NCBI GenBank assembly: GCA_023441105.1
Contig: JAEZQX010000508.1
Span: forward strand, 1-34,373
DNA: 34,373 nt
Direction of reading: 5' to 3'
Source: Pseudomonadota bacterium
Lineage (GTDB): Bacteria; Pseudomonadota; Gammaproteobacteria; Burkholderiales; Burkholderiaceae
The translations under genes and the position numbers were made by a program. Positions 1 through 9,561 of this stretch are shown here, piece after piece (the first letter of the stretch is position 1; every line of letters starts with the position of its first letter). The notes below the pieces were generated by a model. It was not told where the DNA came from. It was given only the letters and a program-made list of their open reading frames with translations, and ran no database searches.

Positions 1-1
1 G

Positions 2-763
2 CGCAAGGTGGTCCTGGTGACCGGCGCCGCCAAGCGGCTGGGGCGCGACATCGCGCTGGCACTTGCGCGCGGCGGCTGGGACGTCGGCGTGCACTACGCC
101 ACCTCGGAGGCTGCCGCCCGCGAGACTGCCGACGACATCCGGCAGCTCGGCCGGCAGGCGGTCTGCCTCAAGGCGGATCTCGAGGACGCGCCAGCCGCCG
201 CCGCGCTGCTGCGGCAGCTGGCCGAGCAGCTGGGTCCGGTCAGCGGGCTGGTCAACAACGCCTCGCGCTTCGTCCATGACGACATCGAGACCGTGGATGC
301 GGACTCGCTGGCGTCGCACCTGCTGCCGAACCTGGTCGCGCCGCTGCTGCTGTCGCAGGCCTTGTTCCGCGGCCTGGGCGACGAGCGGCACGGCGTCATC
401 GTCAACCTGCTCGACCAGAAGCTCTACAACCTCAACCCGGACTTCCTGTCCTACACCGTTGCCAAGGCCGGCCTGGCGGCGGCCACGACGATGCTGGCCC
501 AGGCCCTGGCGCCGAGGGTGCGGGTGGTGGGGATCGCCCCCGGCCTGACCTTGCCGAGCTACCTGCAGGACGAGGCCGCCTTCGCCCGCGCCCATGCGCG
601 CTTCTCGCCCCTCGGCCGGTCGAGCACGCCGGAAGACGTCGCAGCGGCGGTCGTTTTCGCCATGAGCAACCGGTCGATCACCGGCACGGTGATCCAGGTC
701 GACGGCGGGCAGCACCTGCAGCGGATGCCGCGCGATGCGAGCCTGATGCCCGACGACGACTGA
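2..763 (+). CDS. SDR-family pteridine reductase (FolM/PTR1-like), 5' end outside window
   Basis: A short-chain dehydrogenase/reductase of the pteridine-reductase branch, expected to use NADPH to reduce a dihydropterin or dihydrofolate in the cytoplasm. Counting from the GTG at position 8, the Rossmann motif TGAAKRLG lies at residues 5-12 and NNAS at 83-86. The catalytic set is Asp136, Tyr149 and Lys153 (YTVAK). An Asp 13 residues before the Tyr, in place of the usual SDR Ser, is the arrangement known from PTR1-type pteridine reductases, so this branch is preferred over a generic SDR. The frame is open to the window edge (Arg-Lys before the GTG), so the true start is probably upstream and the first residues are missing. 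It precedes ttcA on the same strand and ends in a hairpin at its stop codon. The exact pterin substrate is inferred. Confidence 0.8.
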   Translation, partial: RKVVLVTGAAKRLGRDIALALARGGWDVGVHYATSEAAARETADDIRQLGRQAVCLKADLEDAPAAAALLRQLAEQLGPVSGLVNNASRFVHDDIETVDADSLASHLLPNLVAPLLLSQALFRGLGDERHGVIVNLLDQKLYNLNPDFLSYTVAKAGLAAATTMLAQALAPRVRVVGIAPGLTLPSYLQDEAAFARAHARFSPLGRSSTPEDVAAAVVFAMSNRSITGTVIQVDGGQHLQRMPRDASLMPDDD

Positions 764-779
764 CCGGCCGCCGCCGGTC
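762..779 (+). terminator. Hairpin at the SDR stop codon
   Basis: A perfect 7-bp stem (GACCGGC, 762-768, pairing with GCCGGTC, 773-779) with loop CGCC overlaps the TGA stop of the SDR gene. No T-run follows, so it may act as a weak terminator or an mRNA 3' stabiliser rather than a classic intrinsic terminator. Confidence 0.4.
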
Positions 780-895
780 GCGGCGGATTCTCACGTTGCC
801 CGGATCGCTATCCGGCCCATGCTACAGTGCCCGCCATGCAAGTTCCGGACGAGATGCAGGTCGTGCACCTGGTGCGCCATCGGCCCAGCCAGGCC

Positions 896-1744
896 ATGGC
901 CGAAACGACAACCGACCGGCCCGGCGCCGGGCCGGTGGCGCGTGACACCCGGCGCGCGGCCTACGAAGGCAACAAGCTTTCCAAGCGCCTGCACCGCCTG
1001 GCCGGCCAGGCAATCGCGGATTTCGAGATGATCGGCGCGGGCGACCGCGTGATGGTGTGCCTGTCGGGCGGCAAGGACAGCTTCGCGATGCTCGACATCC
1101 TGCTCGCGCTGCGCGAGCGCGCGCCGGTGCCGTTCGAGCTGGTCGCGGTGAACCTCGACCAGCGCCAGCCGGATTTCCCCGCCGACGTGCTGCCGCGCTA
1201 CCTCGAGGGGCTCGGCGTCCCGTTCCACATCGAGACACAGGATACCTACAGCACCGTCAAGCGGGTGATCCCCGAAGGCAAGACGATGTGCTCGCTGTGC
1301 TCCCGGCTGCGGCGCGGGATCCTCTACCGGGTGGCCGACCAGCTCGGCGCGACGCGCATCGCGCTCGGCCACCATCGCGACGACATCCTCGAGACCTTCT
1401 TCCTCAACCTCTTCTACGGCGGCCAGCTCAAGGCGATGCCGCCCAAGCTGGTCTCCGACGACGGCCGCCACGTGGTGATCCGGCCGCTGGCCTACGTGGA
1501 AGAGCGCGACCTGGTCGAATGGGCGCAGTTGCGGCGCTACCCGATCATCCCCTGCAACCTGTGCGGCTCGCAGGCCAACCTGAAGCGCCAGGAGACCAAG
1601 GAGCTGATGCGCGATTGGGAGCGGCGGTTTCCGGGACGCATCGACAACATCTTCGCGGCGCTCGGCCGGGTGACGCCATCGCACCTGCTCGACCGCTCGC
1701 GCTTCGACTTCGGCGCCATCGGCGCGGAACCCGGGCGGCGCTGA
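896..1744 (+). CDS. ttcA: tRNA 2-thiocytidine(32) synthetase TtcA
   Basis: TtcA is an iron-sulfur, ATP-dependent enzyme that thiolates cytidine 32 in certain tRNAs. The PP-loop SGGKDS is at residues 57-62 from the ATG at 896. The three cysteines that hold the [4Fe-4S] cluster in the family are present as Cys132 and Cys135 (CSLC) and Cys220 (CNLC). GHHRDD and the conserved R-L-R-R-G-I-L-Y stretch also match. The frame stays open upstream, with possible starts at GTG 827 and ATG 836. The ATG at 896 gives an N-terminus closest to the family length, and a TACAGT box at 823-828 could be a -10 element that would exclude the GTG. The ubiB start follows the stop after one base, suggesting cotranscription. 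Confidence 0.95.
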   Translation: MAETTTDRPGAGPVARDTRRAAYEGNKLSKRLHRLAGQAIADFEMIGAGDRVMVCLSGGKDSFAMLDILLALRERAPVPFELVAVNLDQRQPDFPADVLPRYLEGLGVPFHIETQDTYSTVKRVIPEGKTMCSLCSRLRRGILYRVADQLGATRIALGHHRDDILETFFLNLFYGGQLKAMPPKLVSDDGRHVVIRPLAYVEERDLVEWAQLRRYPIIPCNLCGSQANLKRQETKELMRDWERRFPGRIDNIFAALGRVTPSHLLDRSRFDFGAIGAEPGRR

Positions 1745-1745
1745 G

Positions 1746-3341
1746 TTGGCCAGCGCCGCCTCGGTCACGTCCCGTGCATTCAGGCTTGCGCGGATCCTCT
1801 GGGTCATCAGGCGCTTCGGGCTCGACGAGCTGGTCGCGACCAGCGCCGCGAGCACGCTCGGCTCGCGCTTCGCGATCAGGCTGACCCGACTGCTGCGCTT
1901 CGGCACCCGCCGGGAGCCGCGCGGCGTGCGGCTGCGGATGGCCTTCGAGAGCCTCGGCCCGATCTTCGTGAAGTTCGGCCAGGTGCTCTCCACGCGGCGC
2001 GACCTGATGCCACCGGACATCGCCGACGAGCTGGCCATGCTCCAGGACCAGGTGCCGCCGTTTCCGGCGGCGCTGGCGATGGCGGAGATCGAGCGCGGCC
2101 TCGGCCTGAAGATCACCGACGTCTTCACCGAGTTCGTGGAGACGCCGGTGGCCTCCGCCTCCATCGCGCAGGTGCACCTAGCACGGCTGCGCGACGGCCA
2201 GCAGGTGGCGGTCAAGGTCCTGCGTCCGGGCATGGCCGAGGTCATGCAGAAGGACCTCGGCCTGCTGCGCACCGCCGGCGCGTTCGCGGTGCGGGTCTCC
2301 GCCGATGCCCGGCGGCTGCGGCCGCTGGAGGTGATCGACGAGTTCGACCACTACCTGCACGACGAGCTGGACCTGATCCGGGAGGCGGCCAACGCCAACC
2401 AGCTGCGGCGCAATTTCAGCGACTCCCACCTGCTGCGGATCCCGCAGATGTACTGGGACCTCTGCCGCCAGAACGTGATCGTGATGGAATGGGTGAGCGG
2501 CATCCCCATCAGCCAGGTCGAGCGGATGCGAGAGGCCGGCATCGACCTCAGGAAGCTGTCCCGCGACGGCGTGGAGATCTTCTTCACCCAGGTGTTTCGC
2601 CACGGCTTCTTCCACGGCGACATGCATCCCGGCAATATCCTGGTCGGCAACGAAGGCCCCGACTTCAACCGCTACATCGCGCTCGATTTCGGCATCGTCG
2701 GCACCCTGTCGGACTTCGACAAGAGCTACCTCGCCCAGAACTTCCTCGCCTTCTTCCAGCGCGACTACCGCCGCGTCGCCGAGCTGCACGTCGAGTCGGG
2801 CTGGGTACCGCGCAGCACGCGGGTGGAGGAGCTCGAGGGGGCGATCCGGGCCTGCTGCGAGCCGGTGTTCGACCGCCCGCTCAAGGAGATCTCGCTCGGC
2901 CTGGTGCTGATGCGCCTGTTCCAGGCATCGCGCCGTTTCAACGTCGAGATCCAGCCGCAGCTGGTGCTGCTGCAGAAGACCCTGCTCAACATCGAGGGGC
3001 TGGGACGCCAGCTCGACCCGGACCTCGACCTGTGGGTGACCGCCAGGCCGATCCTCGAGGTGTTCATGAGCGAGCAGTTCGGCACCCGCGGCCTGCTCGA
3101 CCGCCTCAAGCAGGAGACGCCACGCTGGGCGCAGATGCTGCCGCAGCTGCCGCGGCTGGCGCATGCCGCCTTGTCCCAGCAGGCCCGGCCGCAGCAGGAC
3201 CCGGCGCAGGAATTGCTCCTGGCGCGCCTGATCGCGGAGCAGCGACGCACCCAGCGTTGGATCCGCGTCTTCGCGGTTCTGTTGCTGGTATTCGTGCTGG
3301 TACAGTCCTGGCCGTGGCTTGCCGGCTGGGTCGGCAAATGA
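1746..3341 (+). CDS. ubiB: UbiB, ABC1/ADCK-type atypical kinase for ubiquinone biosynthesis
   Basis: UbiB is a membrane-attached member of the atypical protein-kinase-like family required for ubiquinone synthesis. The protein has 531 residues, against about 546 in E. coli, and matches along its length. Features visible are KFGQ (76-79) followed by STRRDL, the ASIAQVH loop, VAVKVLRPG, the catalytic-loop motif HGDMHPGNI and the DFGIVG metal-binding motif. A hydrophobic C-terminal helix occurs near residues 510-528, as in UbiB. The start is TTG at 1746, directly after the ttcA stop. No in-frame ATG gives a complete N-terminus, and the distance to the conserved GLDEL motif matches E. coli UbiB to within a few residues. 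Translational coupling to ttcA is likely. Confidence 0.93.
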   Translation: MASAASVTSRAFRLARILWVIRRFGLDELVATSAASTLGSRFAIRLTRLLRFGTRREPRGVRLRMAFESLGPIFVKFGQVLSTRRDLMPPDIADELAMLQDQVPPFPAALAMAEIERGLGLKITDVFTEFVETPVASASIAQVHLARLRDGQQVAVKVLRPGMAEVMQKDLGLLRTAGAFAVRVSADARRLRPLEVIDEFDHYLHDELDLIREAANANQLRRNFSDSHLLRIPQMYWDLCRQNVIVMEWVSGIPISQVERMREAGIDLRKLSRDGVEIFFTQVFRHGFFHGDMHPGNILVGNEGPDFNRYIALDFGIVGTLSDFDKSYLAQNFLAFFQRDYRRVAELHVESGWVPRSTRVEELEGAIRACCEPVFDRPLKEISLGLVLMRLFQASRRFNVEIQPQLVLLQKTLLNIEGLGRQLDPDLDLWVTARPILEVFMSEQFGTRGLLDRLKQETPRWAQMLPQLPRLAHAALSQQARPQQDPAQELLLARLIAEQRRTQRWIRVFAVLLLVFVLVQSWPWLAGWVGK

Positions 3342-3373
3342 TGAACTGACTGGACGAAGGAAAGGGCCTGTCG

Positions 3374-4891
3374 ATGCTGATCGTGCTTGTTACGCTGTAT
3401 TTCGCCGTGACAATTGCCATCGGCCTCTATGCCGCGCGCTTCGTCAAGAGCTCGGGTGACTACCTGGTGGCCGGCCGCAGCCTGCCGCTCTACATGAACG
3501 TGGCCTGCGTCTTCGCCACCTGGTTCGGCGCCGAGACGGTGCTGGCGGTGTCATCGACCTTCATGAAAGAAGGCCTCCGGGGCGTGGTCGGCGACCCCTT
3601 CGGCGCGGCCTCCTGCCTGATCCTGGTGGCGATCTTCTTCGCCCGGCCCTTCTACCGCCTGCGGCTGACGACGATCGGCGACTTCTACCGCAAGCGCTAC
3701 AACCAGACCGTCGAGATCGGCACGGGCGTGGCGATCACGCTGTCCTACCTGGGCTGGACCTCGGCCCAGCTGGTGGCGCTCGGCATCGTCATCAACACCG
3801 TCAGCGGCGGCGCCGTCAGCCTTGCACAAGGCACGGTCATCGGCGCGCTGATCGTCATGGGCTACACCATGTCGGGCGGCATGTGGGCTATCGCGCTCAC
3901 CGACATCTTCCAGACGGTCGTGATCGTGCTCGGCCTGCTGTACATCGCCTGGCTGCTTGGCGACATGGCCGGCGGCTTCAACGCCGTGGTCAACGAGGCG
4001 GCAAGCGCCGGCAAGTTCGACTTCTGGCCCTCGGCATCGTTGCGGGACTGGCTCGCCTTCATCGCCGCCTGGGCCACCATGGCGGTCGGCTCGGTGGCGC
4101 AGCAGGACGTCTTCCAGCGGGTGACGTCGGCCAAGGACGAGAAGACGGCCATGCGCGGCTCGCTGATCGGCGGCACTTTCTACCTGATCTTCGCCTTCGT
4201 GCCGATGTTCATCGCGGTATCCGCGCTGCTGATCGATCCCGCCAAGGTGCAGGCGACCCTGGCGGCAGATGGCACCGACTTCCAGCTGGTCCTGCCGCAG
4301 ATGATCCTCGAGCGCACACCGCTGTTCGCCCAGGTGCTGTTCTTCGGCGCGCTGCTGTCGGCCATCCTGTCCACCGCCAGCGGCGCGCTGCTGGCACCGA
4401 CGGCGGTGCTCACCGAGAACGTGCTCAAGCCGCTGGTGGGCGCGCGCATCAGCGACAAGCAGGGGCTGCGCCTGCTGCGGGTGATCCTGGTGCTCTTCAC
4501 CATCGGGGTGACGATGTTCGCGCTGCTGAGCGAGTCGTCGATGTACCAGATGGTCCAGAACGCCTACAAGGTGACCCTGGTGGCGGCGTTCACCCCGCTC
4601 GCCTTCGGCATGTTCTGGACGCGGGCCACCCCGCAGGGCGCCTCGTTGTCGATCCTCTTCGGGCTCGTCGGCTGGATCTGCGCCGAACTGCTGGCGCCGG
4701 AGGCGCTGCTGCCGCCGCAGTTCGTCGGGCTCGGGGCGGCGATGACGGCGATGGTGGTGGGCTCGCTGCTGCCGACCCAGTTCGGCGGCCGCGGCCATCC
4801 GGAGATCGTGGCGGCGGCGGCCGCCACCCCCGCCGGCTTCAGCGGGCAGCCAGCAGCTGGAAATCCTGGCGATAACCGTCCAGCCGCTTGA
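3374..4891 (+). CDS. Sodium:solute symporter (SSS family)
   Basis: An inner-membrane symporter of the solute:sodium symporter family, 505 residues with about 13 predicted membrane helices. SSS-type segments seen are GDYLVAGRSLP near residue 30, FATWFGAETVLAVSS, TTIGDFYRKRYN, and the GALLSAILSTASGALLAPT region, where the family binds sodium. The C-terminal 30 or so residues are Ala/Gly/Pro rich and unlikely to be membrane inserted. The ATG at 3374 follows a purine-rich AAGGAAAGGG stretch. The substrate cannot be read from sequence: proline, pantothenate, acetate and other organic acids are all carried by members. Its last 53 bases overlap the convergent lipoprotein gene. Confidence 0.85.
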   Translation: MLIVLVTLYFAVTIAIGLYAARFVKSSGDYLVAGRSLPLYMNVACVFATWFGAETVLAVSSTFMKEGLRGVVGDPFGAASCLILVAIFFARPFYRLRLTTIGDFYRKRYNQTVEIGTGVAITLSYLGWTSAQLVALGIVINTVSGGAVSLAQGTVIGALIVMGYTMSGGMWAIALTDIFQTVVIVLGLLYIAWLLGDMAGGFNAVVNEAASAGKFDFWPSASLRDWLAFIAAWATMAVGSVAQQDVFQRVTSAKDEKTAMRGSLIGGTFYLIFAFVPMFIAVSALLIDPAKVQATLAADGTDFQLVLPQMILERTPLFAQVLFFGALLSAILSTASGALLAPTAVLTENVLKPLVGARISDKQGLRLLRVILVLFTIGVTMFALLSESSMYQMVQNAYKVTLVAAFTPLAFGMFWTRATPQGASLSILFGLVGWICAELLAPEALLPPQFVGLGAAMTAMVVGSLLPTQFGGRGHPEIVAAAAATPAGFSGQPAAGNPGDNRPAA

Positions 4892-5786
4892 TCACCGAGC
4901 GGCGTTGCTCCGCCGAGGCGAGCGCAAGGAGCCGCACCGTCAAACGGTCGCCGGCCGAGTCGGTGGTGGCCGATGCCCGATGGTGGTCCCACATCCCGGC
5001 CAGCACCTGATGCGCCCGGCGGGTCGCCTCCGCCATCGGCGGCTTCTCGCCGGCAATGCCGGCGAGCAGATCGACGATCGCCTTCTGCCTTGCCAGGCGC
5101 GACTGCCACCAGGCATCGTCGTCGCTAGCCATGGCCGCCGCCGACGCGCGGATCGCTTCCTTCTGCGCTTCGCTCACGTCGCCCATGAACGTTTCGGCGC
5201 GATCCACCAGCCGCGCGTACCGCGCCTGCCGGCGCTTGACGGGATCCGCGGGCAAGTACTCATCGGCCGTCTTGCGGTTGGCCTTCTCGATCGCCTTGAC
5301 CAGGTGATCGATCTGCTCCGGCCGCAGCGTCAGCGCCACTTCCGCGACGGCGGGCGCGAGCTTCTCGGCCAGCGGCGCCCAGCCGTCGACCGCCGCCTGG
5401 CGCCAGCCTGCGACCTGCGTCGTGGACACCGGGGTTCGCAAATCTTCCTCCACCCGCGTGAGGAATTCGGCATAAACTGGCAGCAGGTTCTGTCGATGCC
5501 AGCGCTGCAGCGTCTTGGCATGCCGGTTGACGAGCGCCTCCTGTTCGTTGTCCAGGGCCAGGAATCGGTCCACCTGCCACTCGACCAGTCGCGGCAGGTT
5601 CTCGTAGCCGAGCTTGATCGTGTTGCAGGCGGTCACCAGGATGGCCACCGCGAGCAGGGCGACGATGCGGGCCGTCAGGCCCCGGAGCGGGCTGCGCCAG
5701 CCACTCGATTTGATTGCAGAATTGCTCAAGACTTTCTTCTCGACTTCCGTGTCAACGTTGCCATCCACTTCGCACTGCGACGCCAT
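4839..5786 (-). CDS. DUF6279-type lipoprotein
   Basis: A probable outer-membrane or periplasmic lipoprotein of unknown function, 315 residues from the ATG at 5786. The hydrophobic core LLAVAILVTAC ends in a lipobox with Cys54 as the predicted lipidated residue. An alternative TTG at 5729 gives a more usual 35-residue signal segment and has a purine-rich GAGAAGAAAG stretch before it, so the start is uncertain. The mature part is helical and charged, with an opening NTIKLGYENLPRLVEWQVD and conserved-looking LDxxQ and LL-PVYAEF elements, which I associate with the DUF6279 family. It is divergent from glmU (69 bp between starts) and overlaps the 3' end of the symporter gene by 53 bp. Confidence 0.75.
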   Translation of the reverse strand: MASQCEVDGNVDTEVEKKVLSNSAIKSSGWRSPLRGLTARIVALLAVAILVTACNTIKLGYENLPRLVEWQVDRFLALDNEQEALVNRHAKTLQRWHRQNLLPVYAEFLTRVEEDLRTPVSTTQVAGWRQAAVDGWAPLAEKLAPAVAEVALTLRPEQIDHLVKAIEKANRKTADEYLPADPVKRRQARYARLVDRAETFMGDVSEAQKEAIRASAAAMASDDDAWWQSRLARQKAIVDLLAGIAGEKPPMAEATRRAHQVLAGMWDHHRASATTDSAGDRLTVRLLALASAEQRRSVIKRLDGYRQDFQLLAAR

Positions 5787-5855
5787 CCGCACCCTTCCTG
5801 AAACCGTTCGGCGCAGCCGCTCCCGGGGCGGCAGCCTTCGGGCGACCATTACCCC

Positions 5856-7253
5856 ATGAACATCGTCATTCTCGCCGCGGGCATGGGCAAGCGGATGCAC
5901 TCCGACCTGCCCAAGGTGCTGCACCCTCTTGCCGGCAAGCCCCTGCTTGGCCACGTCCTGGATGCTGCCCTCAGTCTAAAGCCAGCCAAACTCGTCGTGG
6001 TCTACGGCCATGGCGGCGAAAAGGTACGTGCCGCGTTCCAGGCGCCGGACGGGGCCAGAACGCCCCTCGGCGGTCCGCCGTCCATCGACTGGGCGTTGCA
6101 GATGCCACAGTTGGGGACGGGACATGCGGTTTTCCAGGCCGCGCCGTTCCTGGATGACGCCGAGCCGACCCTGGTCCTGTCCGGCGACGTGCCCCTGGTC
6201 ACGCCCGCGACCCTGCGGCGGCTGGGGGAAGCCAGCGACGACGGGCGCAGCGTCGCGCTGCTGACCCAGGTGATGCCGGATCCCACCGGCCTCGGCCGGA
6301 TCATCCGGGCCGACGGCCGGGTGGTGAAGATCGTCGAGCACAAGGATGCGGATGCCGAGACGCTGCGCATCCAGGAGATCAACACCGGCATCCTGGTGGC
6401 ACCGACCAGCCGGCTGAAGGGCTGGCTGGCGGCGCTCGGCAACGACAACGCCCAGGGCGAGTACTACTTGACCGACATCATCGCCGCCGCCGTGCGCGCC
6501 GGCGTCGCCGTCAACGCGGTGCATCCGACCGCGTTATGGGAGACATTGGGCGTCAACAACAAGACGCAACTGGCCGAGCTCGAGCGCCAGCACCAGCGCA
6601 ACCTGGCGCTGGCGCTCACCGAAGCCGGCGTGACGTTGGCGGATCCGGCGCGGATCGACATCCGCGGCAGCCTCGCCTGCGGCCGTGATGTCGCCATCGA
6701 CGTCAATTGCGTGTTCGAAGGCCGGGTGACGCTCGGCGACCGGGTGAAGATCGGGGCCAACTGCGTGATTCGAGATGCCGCCATCGCCGCGGATGCGGAG
6801 ATCCTGCCGATGAGCCACATCGAAGGCGCCGAGGTCGGCGCCGGATCGCGGGTCGGGCCGTTCGCGCGGCTGCGTCCCGGCACCGTCCTCGGGGAGCAGA
6901 ACCACGTCGGCAACTTCGTCGAATTCAAGAACGCCCGCATGGCCGCGGGGTCGAAGGCCAACCACCTCGCCTATGTGGGTGACGCCGATATCGGCGCGCG
7001 GGTGAACATCGGCGCCGGCACCATCACCTGCAACTACGACGGCGCCAACAAGCACAAGACGGTGATCGAGGACGATGTCTTCATCGGCAGCGATTCGCAG
7101 CTGGTGGCGCCGGTCACGGTCCGTCGCGGCGCCACGCTCGGCGCCGGCACCACGCTCACCAAGGAGGCGCCCGCCGATGCGCTTACCATCAGCCGTGCGC
7201 GGCAGGTGACGGTGCCCGGCTGGCAGCGGCCGGTGAAGAAGCGGGCCAAGTAG
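5856..7253 (+). CDS. glmU: Bifunctional GlmU: GlcN-1-P acetyltransferase / UDP-GlcNAc pyrophosphorylase
   Basis: GlmU makes UDP-GlcNAc, precursor of peptidoglycan and lipopolysaccharide, by acetylating glucosamine-1-phosphate and then coupling it to UTP. The N-terminal uridylyltransferase domain shows [17 protein letters not shown] (6-22), the LGTGHAV loop and LSGDVPL. The C-terminal half, from about residue 255, is a left-handed beta-helix of hexapeptide repeats (for example IGANCV, VGAGSR, IGARVN). It includes the catalytic [10 protein letters not shown] segment, whose His is the acetyltransferase base in the family, and the [11 protein letters not shown]oA-binding region. Length is 465 against 456 in E. 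coli. No Shine-Dalgarno sequence is obvious before the ATG at 5856. The gene lies 81 bp upstream of glmS, the usual pathway partner. Confidence 0.97.
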   Translation: MNIVILAAGMGKRMHSDLPKVLHPLAGKPLLGHVLDAALSLKPAKLVVVYGHGGEKVRAAFQAPDGARTPLGGPPSIDWALQMPQLGTGHAVFQAAPFLDDAEPTLVLSGDVPLVTPATLRRLGEASDDGRSVALLTQVMPDPTGLGRIIRADGRVVKIVEHKDADAETLRIQEINTGILVAPTSRLKGWLAALGNDNAQGEYYLTDIIAAAVRAGVAVNAVHPTALWETLGVNNKTQLAELERQHQRNLALALTEAGVTLADPARIDIRGSLACGRDVAIDVNCVFEGRVTLGDRVKIGANCVIRDAAIAADAEILPMSHIEGAEVGAGSRVGPFARLRPGTVLGEQNHVGNFVEFKNARMAAGSKANHLAYVGDADIGARVNIGAGTITCNYDGANKHKTVIEDDVFIGSDSQLVAPVTVRRGATLGAGTTLTKEAPADALTISRARQVTVPGWQRPVKKRAK

Positions 7254-7334
7254 CGGCAGCGGCGCCAGCGGGCGAAGCGGCGGCAGGCAGCGGGAACAAG
7301 TCAGCAAGAAGCAGGCAAGGAAAGCGAGAATCTC

Positions 7335-9185
7335 ATGTGCGGAATCGTGGGCGCAGCGGCGCGCAGGAACATCGTCCCGGTGCTGATCGACGGACTCAAG
7401 AAGCTGGAGTACCGCGGCTACGATTCCGCCGGCATCGCCATCATGAACGGCTCGATGACCCGGGTCCGGGCGGTCGGGCGGGTGTCGGAGCTCGATGCCC
7501 GGGCCCGCGAATCCCATGCGGATGCGCCGGTCGGCATCGCCCACACCCGCTGGGCCACCCATGGCGGCGTGACCGAAGGCAATGCCCATCCGCATATCTC
7601 GAGCCAGGGCGACCTGGACATCTCGGTGGTGCACAACGGCATCATCGAGAACCACGAGGTGCTGCGCGCCCGTCTGCGCAACCTCGGCTATGAATTCCAG
7701 TCGCAGACCGACACCGAGGTGGTCGCGCACCTGGTGCATTCGCTGGTGCGCGGCGGGCTGGACCTGTTCGAGGCGGTCACCGATGCGGTCAACCAGCTCG
7801 AGGGCGCCTATGCGTTGGCCGTCATCAGCAGCCGCGAACCCGAGCTGGTGGTCGGTTCGCGCCGCGGCTCGCCGCTGCTGCTGGGCATCGGCATGAACGG
7901 CACCGGCCAGGGCGAGAACTTCCTGGCCTCCGACACGTCCGCCCTGCTGCAGGTCACCAAGTACGTCACCTACCTCGAGGAAGGCGACGTGGTCGAGATC
8001 CGCGCCGACGGCTACCGTATCGCGGACGCCAGCGGCAAGGCGGTGCAGCGGCCCATCGTGGAGAGCCAGCTGACCTCGGACGCGGTCGAGCTCGGCAACT
8101 ACGACCACTACATGCAGAAGGAGATCTTCGAGCAGCCCGGTGCCATCGCCAACACGCTCGAGATGGTCCAGCATGCGCGCTCGCTGTCGCCCGGCTTGTT
8201 CGGCGCCGAGGCGCAGGAGATCTTCGCGCGGATGAAGCAGGTGCTGATCCTGGCCTGCGGCACCAGCTACCACTCGGGCATGGTCGCCAAGTACTGGCTC
8301 GAGTCGATCGCTGCGGTGCCGGTCAGCGTCGAGATCGCCAGCGAATACCGCTATCGCGAATCGGTGGCCTTGCCGGATACGCTGGTGATCACTATCTCGC
8401 AGTCCGGCGAGACCGCGGACACCCTGGCGGCGCTCCAGCATGCCAAGGCCCACGGCCTGCAGGACACCCTCACCATCTGCAACGTGCCCGAGTCGGCGCT
8501 GATCCGCCAGAGCCGGCTGCGCTTCCTCACCCGGGCAGGCCCGGAGATCGGCGTCGCGTCGACCAAGGCGTTCACCACCCAGCTGGCGGCGCTGTTCGTG
8601 CTGACGCTGGTGGTGGCCAAGATGCGCGACCGGCTCACGGCCGGACGCGAGGCCGAGCTGCTGAGCCAGCTTCGCCACCTGCCGGCGGCGATGAACAACG
8701 TGCTGGAGATCGAGCCGGCGGTGAAGGAATGGGCGCTCAAGTTCGCCACCAAGCACCACGCGCTGTTCCTGGGCCGCGGCGTGCACTTCCCCATTGCGAT
8801 GGAAGGCGCGCTCAAGCTCAAGGAGATCACCTACATCCATGCCGAAGCCTACGCCGCCGGCGAGCTGAAGCACGGCCCCCTGGCGCTGGTCGATGCCGCC
8901 ATGCCGGTGGTGGTGGTCGCGCCCAAGGACTCGCTGATCGAGAAGCTCAAGTCCAACCTCCAGGAAGTCCGCGCCCGCGGCGGCGAGCTCTTCGTCTTCG
9001 CCGACCGCGACACCCAGATCGACGAGACCGACGGCATCCACGTCATCAACCTGGTCGACCATGCAGGACCGCTGTCGCCCATCCTCCATGTGGTGCCGCT
9101 GCAGCTGCTGGCGTATCACGCCGCCCTCGCCAAGGGCACGGACGTGGATAAACCGAGGAACCTGGCAAAAAGCGTTACGGTCTAA
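7335..9185 (+). CDS. glmS: Glutamine--fructose-6-phosphate aminotransferase GlmS
   Basis: GlmS forms glucosamine-6-phosphate from fructose-6-phosphate and glutamine, the first step of amino-sugar synthesis. The N-terminal glutaminase domain begins MCGIVGA with the Cys2 nucleophile, and HTRWATHG and [11 protein letters not shown] are present. Two SIS domains follow from about residue 290, with [33 protein letters not shown] and the catalytic [15 protein letters not shown]. The protein ends [12 protein letters not shown] and lacks the terminal Glu (..VTVE) usual in the family. The last codons use AAA, AGG and GTT, unlike the AAG/GTG-rich body of the gene. The 3' end is duplicated downstream, which suggests the tail was replaced during an integration event. 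An AAGGAA sequence precedes the ATG. Confidence 0.97.
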   Translation: MCGIVGAAARRNIVPVLIDGLKKLEYRGYDSAGIAIMNGSMTRVRAVGRVSELDARARESHADAPVGIAHTRWATHGGVTEGNAHPHISSQGDLDISVVHNGIIENHEVLRARLRNLGYEFQSQTDTEVVAHLVHSLVRGGLDLFEAVTDAVNQLEGAYALAVISSREPELVVGSRRGSPLLLGIGMNGTGQGENFLASDTSALLQVTKYVTYLEEGDVVEIRADGYRIADASGKAVQRPIVESQLTSDAVELGNYDHYMQKEIFEQPGAIANTLEMVQHARSLSPGLFGAEAQEIFARMKQVLILACGTSYHSGMVAKYWLESIAAVPVSVEIASEYRYRESVALPDTLVITISQSGETADTLAALQHAKAHGLQDTLTICNVPESALIRQSRLRFLTRAGPEIGVASTKAFTTQLAALFVLTLVVAKMRDRLTAGREAELLSQLRHLPAAMNNVLEIEPAVKEWALKFATKHHALFLGRGVHFPIAMEGALKLKEITYIHAEAYAAGELKHGPLALVDAAMPVVVVAPKDSLIEKLKSNLQEVRARGGELFVFADRDTQIDETDGIHVINLVDHAGPLSPILHVVPLQLLAYHAALAKGTDVDKPRNLAKSVTV

Positions 9186-9191
9186 TGACCG
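9152..9191 (+). repeat. glmS tail repeat, copy 1 (candidate att site)
   Basis: This 40-bp segment covers the last 11 codons of glmS, its TAA stop and 6 bp beyond. It matches 36 of 40 bases with copy 2 at 9323-9362 (offset 171 bp). The glmS 3' coding end is the well-known recognition region of Tn7-type transposons and is also used by site-specific genomic islands. Confidence 0.7.
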
Positions 9192-9204
9192 TGACGCTTC
9201 TTGC

Positions 9205-9229
9205 GCGTGGCTGCTGCTAGCAGCCGCGC
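9205..9229 (+). terminator. Hairpin downstream of glmS
   Basis: The 7-bp stem GGCTGCT (9209-9215) pairs with AGCAGCC (9219-9225) around a 3-nt loop. It extends outward through a G-T wobble and three more G-C pairs to 9205/9229. It lies 20 bp after the glmS stop, has no following T-run, and is a candidate terminator or structural element. Confidence 0.4.
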
Positions 9230-9270
9230 TCGCGCGCAGCGCGACAGGTTCGTCGGTTTAGGGCGCAGGC

Positions 9271-9308
9271 TGACTTTGCGCCAGCAAAGTCAAGGCTGCG
9301 AAGCAGCC
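9271..9308. repeat. Two adjacent perfect inverted repeats in the glmS spacer
   Basis: TGACTTTGC (9271-9279) pairs with GCAAAGTCA (9284-9292) around a 4-nt loop. One base later, GGCTGC (9294-9299) pairs with GCAGCC (9303-9308) around GAA. They lie between the two glmS-tail copies and may be part of a recombination site or a folded transcript. Confidence 0.5.
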
Positions 9309-9322
9309 GACCGAAGCCACAA

Positions 9323-9362
9323 GCCGAGGTACCTGGCAAAAAGGGTTACGGTCGAATGACCG
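9323..9362 (+). repeat. glmS tail repeat, copy 2
   Basis: A second copy of the glmS 3' end, differing at 4 of 40 positions from copy 1. Read in the glmS frame it gives KPRYLAKRVTVE followed by TGA, which keeps the canonical C-terminal Glu that the functional glmS copy lacks. This is a decayed or displaced gene end, as left by integration at glmS. Confidence 0.65.
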
Positions 9363-9561
9363 CTGTGCTCTTGCCGCGCTTCCTGCTTGGAAGTTGAACA
9401 GTTCATGGAGGAAGTCGGAAAAAGTTCATGAACGAAGGAGATCGCTCATGAATCGATTTCGAAGAGCAGCGCCACATGCGACATGATTGCTTGCGTTCTG
9501 CCGGCCCATCCTCGTGCCCATCCCGTTAAACTTCTGACCAGAACAAGCAGGGGAAGCGCGA

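Larger units (their letters stand above)
9186..9561. other. Intergenic stretch after glmS: hairpins, repeat copy 2, no clear gene
   Basis: This 376-bp stretch holds three perfect stem-loops (9205-9229, 9271-9292, 9294-9308), the second copy of the glmS tail (9323-9362), and a 12-codon open frame at 9448-9486 (MNRFRRAAPHAT) behind a strong AAGGAG at 9435-9440. Two AGTTCATG words (9398 and 9423 regions) lie just before it. No integrase, transposase or transposon end was recognised. Confidence 0.6.

Noticed and set aside
791..2272. 493-codon open frame on the minus strand
   Set aside because: It is antisense to ttcA and ubiB, whose motifs are unmistakable. Its composition is Arg/Ala/His rich with no domain, a normal by-product of high-G+C codon bias.
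6534..9119. 861-codon open frame on the minus strand
   Set aside because: It lies fully antisense to glmU and glmS and has low-complexity His/Arg/Gln-rich content without any recognisable motif.
9186..9561. Tn7-type insertion at glmS
   Set aside because: No Tn7-like end sequence or tns gene is visible, and Tn7 does not duplicate the glmS coding tail. Only an integration scar is supported.
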